Position numbers and translations under genes: made by a program
The notes under the pieces: generated by a model
Told to the model about the DNA's origin: nothing
The model's database searches: none
What the model saw: the letters and a program-made list of their open reading frames with translations, nothing else
Shown here: in pieces, positions 63,837 to 64,000 of the stretch
Numbering within the stretch: the stretch's first letter is position 1
Layout: each line of letters opens with the position of its first letter
Assembly: GCA_910587405.1 (NCBI GenBank)
Contig: CAJUKS010000007.1
Location: 1 to 64,000, forward strand
Length of the DNA stretch: 64,000 bases
Source: an uncultured Alphaproteobacteria bacterium
GTDB lineage: Bacteria; Pseudomonadota; Alphaproteobacteria; RF32; CAG-239
Reading direction: 5' to 3'

Positions 63837-64000
63837 TGAAAGAGTGGTTTTCTGCAAAAGAGCTTGCCGATTTAGGACTTCCCTCTCTTGGGAAGACTAA
63901 AAGAGCCGTAAGTTACCGGGCAAAAGCCGAGAACTGGCCCAGTCGGCCGCGCGAAGGACAAGGCGGCGGCAGAGAGTTTCACCTTGATGATTTGCCGACA
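63836..64000 (+). CDS. Mu-type transposase A, N-terminal part
   Basis: The first 55 codons: WFSAKELADLGLPSLGKTKRAVSYRAKAENWPSRPRE, then a GGGREFHLDDLP end. This is the Mu DNA-binding domain (MuA/repressor N-terminal winged helix) that recognises the internal activation site. The catalytic DDE domain lies beyond the window. Confidence 0.85.
   Translation, partial: MKEWFSAKELADLGLPSLGKTKRAVSYRAKAENWPSRPREGQGGGREFHLDDLPT

Larger units (their letters stand above)
62475..64000 (+). mobile_element. Left end of a Mu-like prophage (continues beyond the window)
   Basis: The order repressor (leftward), Ner-like regulator (rightward), MuA-type transposase (rightward) is that of the left end of transposable Mu-like phages. 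The left boundary is approximate. Repeats in 62504-62796 may be transposase end-binding sites. Confidence 0.75.

Overview
The window looks like chromosome from an uncultured, probably gut-dwelling alphaproteobacterium. Support comes from gene order typical of that class: kdsD-lptC-lptA-lptB followed by hpf and ptsN, bamE divergent from yceD-rpmF-plsX-fabH-ihfA-merR, rpsL-rpsG-fusA-tuf, and gatC-gatA-gatB. It is consistent with one of the lineages known mainly from gut metagenomes, but no rRNA or tRNA gene is present here to place it firmly.

Layout. 1-3.8 kb: 5' part of an autotransporter (AT1), an amino-acid-binding periplasmic protein and a divergent mlaC. 4.0-11.2 kb: two large paralogous repeat lipoproteins with a small outer-membrane barrel gene between them; their lipoprotein signals and starts without Shine-Dalgarno sites resemble Bacteroidota, although the promoters read as sigma-70. 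11.3-18.7 kb: a Nudix hydrolase, a second autotransporter (AT3) and a macA-macB efflux operon. 18.7-21.9 kb: four orphan cytoplasmic proteins. 22-28.3 kb: yihY, fabI, gatCAB and another orphan. 28.3-32.9 kb: LPS export and Kdo genes with hpf and ptsN, but no rpoN. 33-38.9 kb: an exported orphan and the str operon. 39-43.2 kb: autotransporter AT2, a paralogue of AT1, broken by a one-base frameshift. 43.3-47.6 kb: bamE and the fatty acid/phospholipid cluster. 47.8-50.5 kb: small membrane proteins including a lemA-DUF2157-GDYXXLXY cassette. 50.6-55.1 kb: sbcDC. 55.1-62.4 kb: a cupin gene with a MerR-type promoter, an amber-interrupted acetyltransferase, a DUF2339 protein, a YbaK deacylase, an MbfA-like iron exporter, an orphan membrane protein and a glycosyltransferase. 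62.4-64 kb: the left end of a Mu-like prophage (repressor, Ner, start of the transposase).

How it fits together. Much of the window serves the cell envelope: three autotransporters, surface lipoproteins, an outer-membrane barrel, LPS transport, BamE, MlaC and MacAB. The most unusual material is (i) the 540-bp tandem-repeat lipoprotein locus with its conserved 3' hairpins, and (ii) the autotransporter upstream regions. In AT2 and AT3 a segment of about 125 bp is bounded by inverted CGTTTTTTTG/CAAAAAAACG repeats; in AT1 the matching segment is missing by an exact 122-bp deletion between 8-bp direct repeats. This suggests, but does not prove, switching or recombination of surface-protein promoters.
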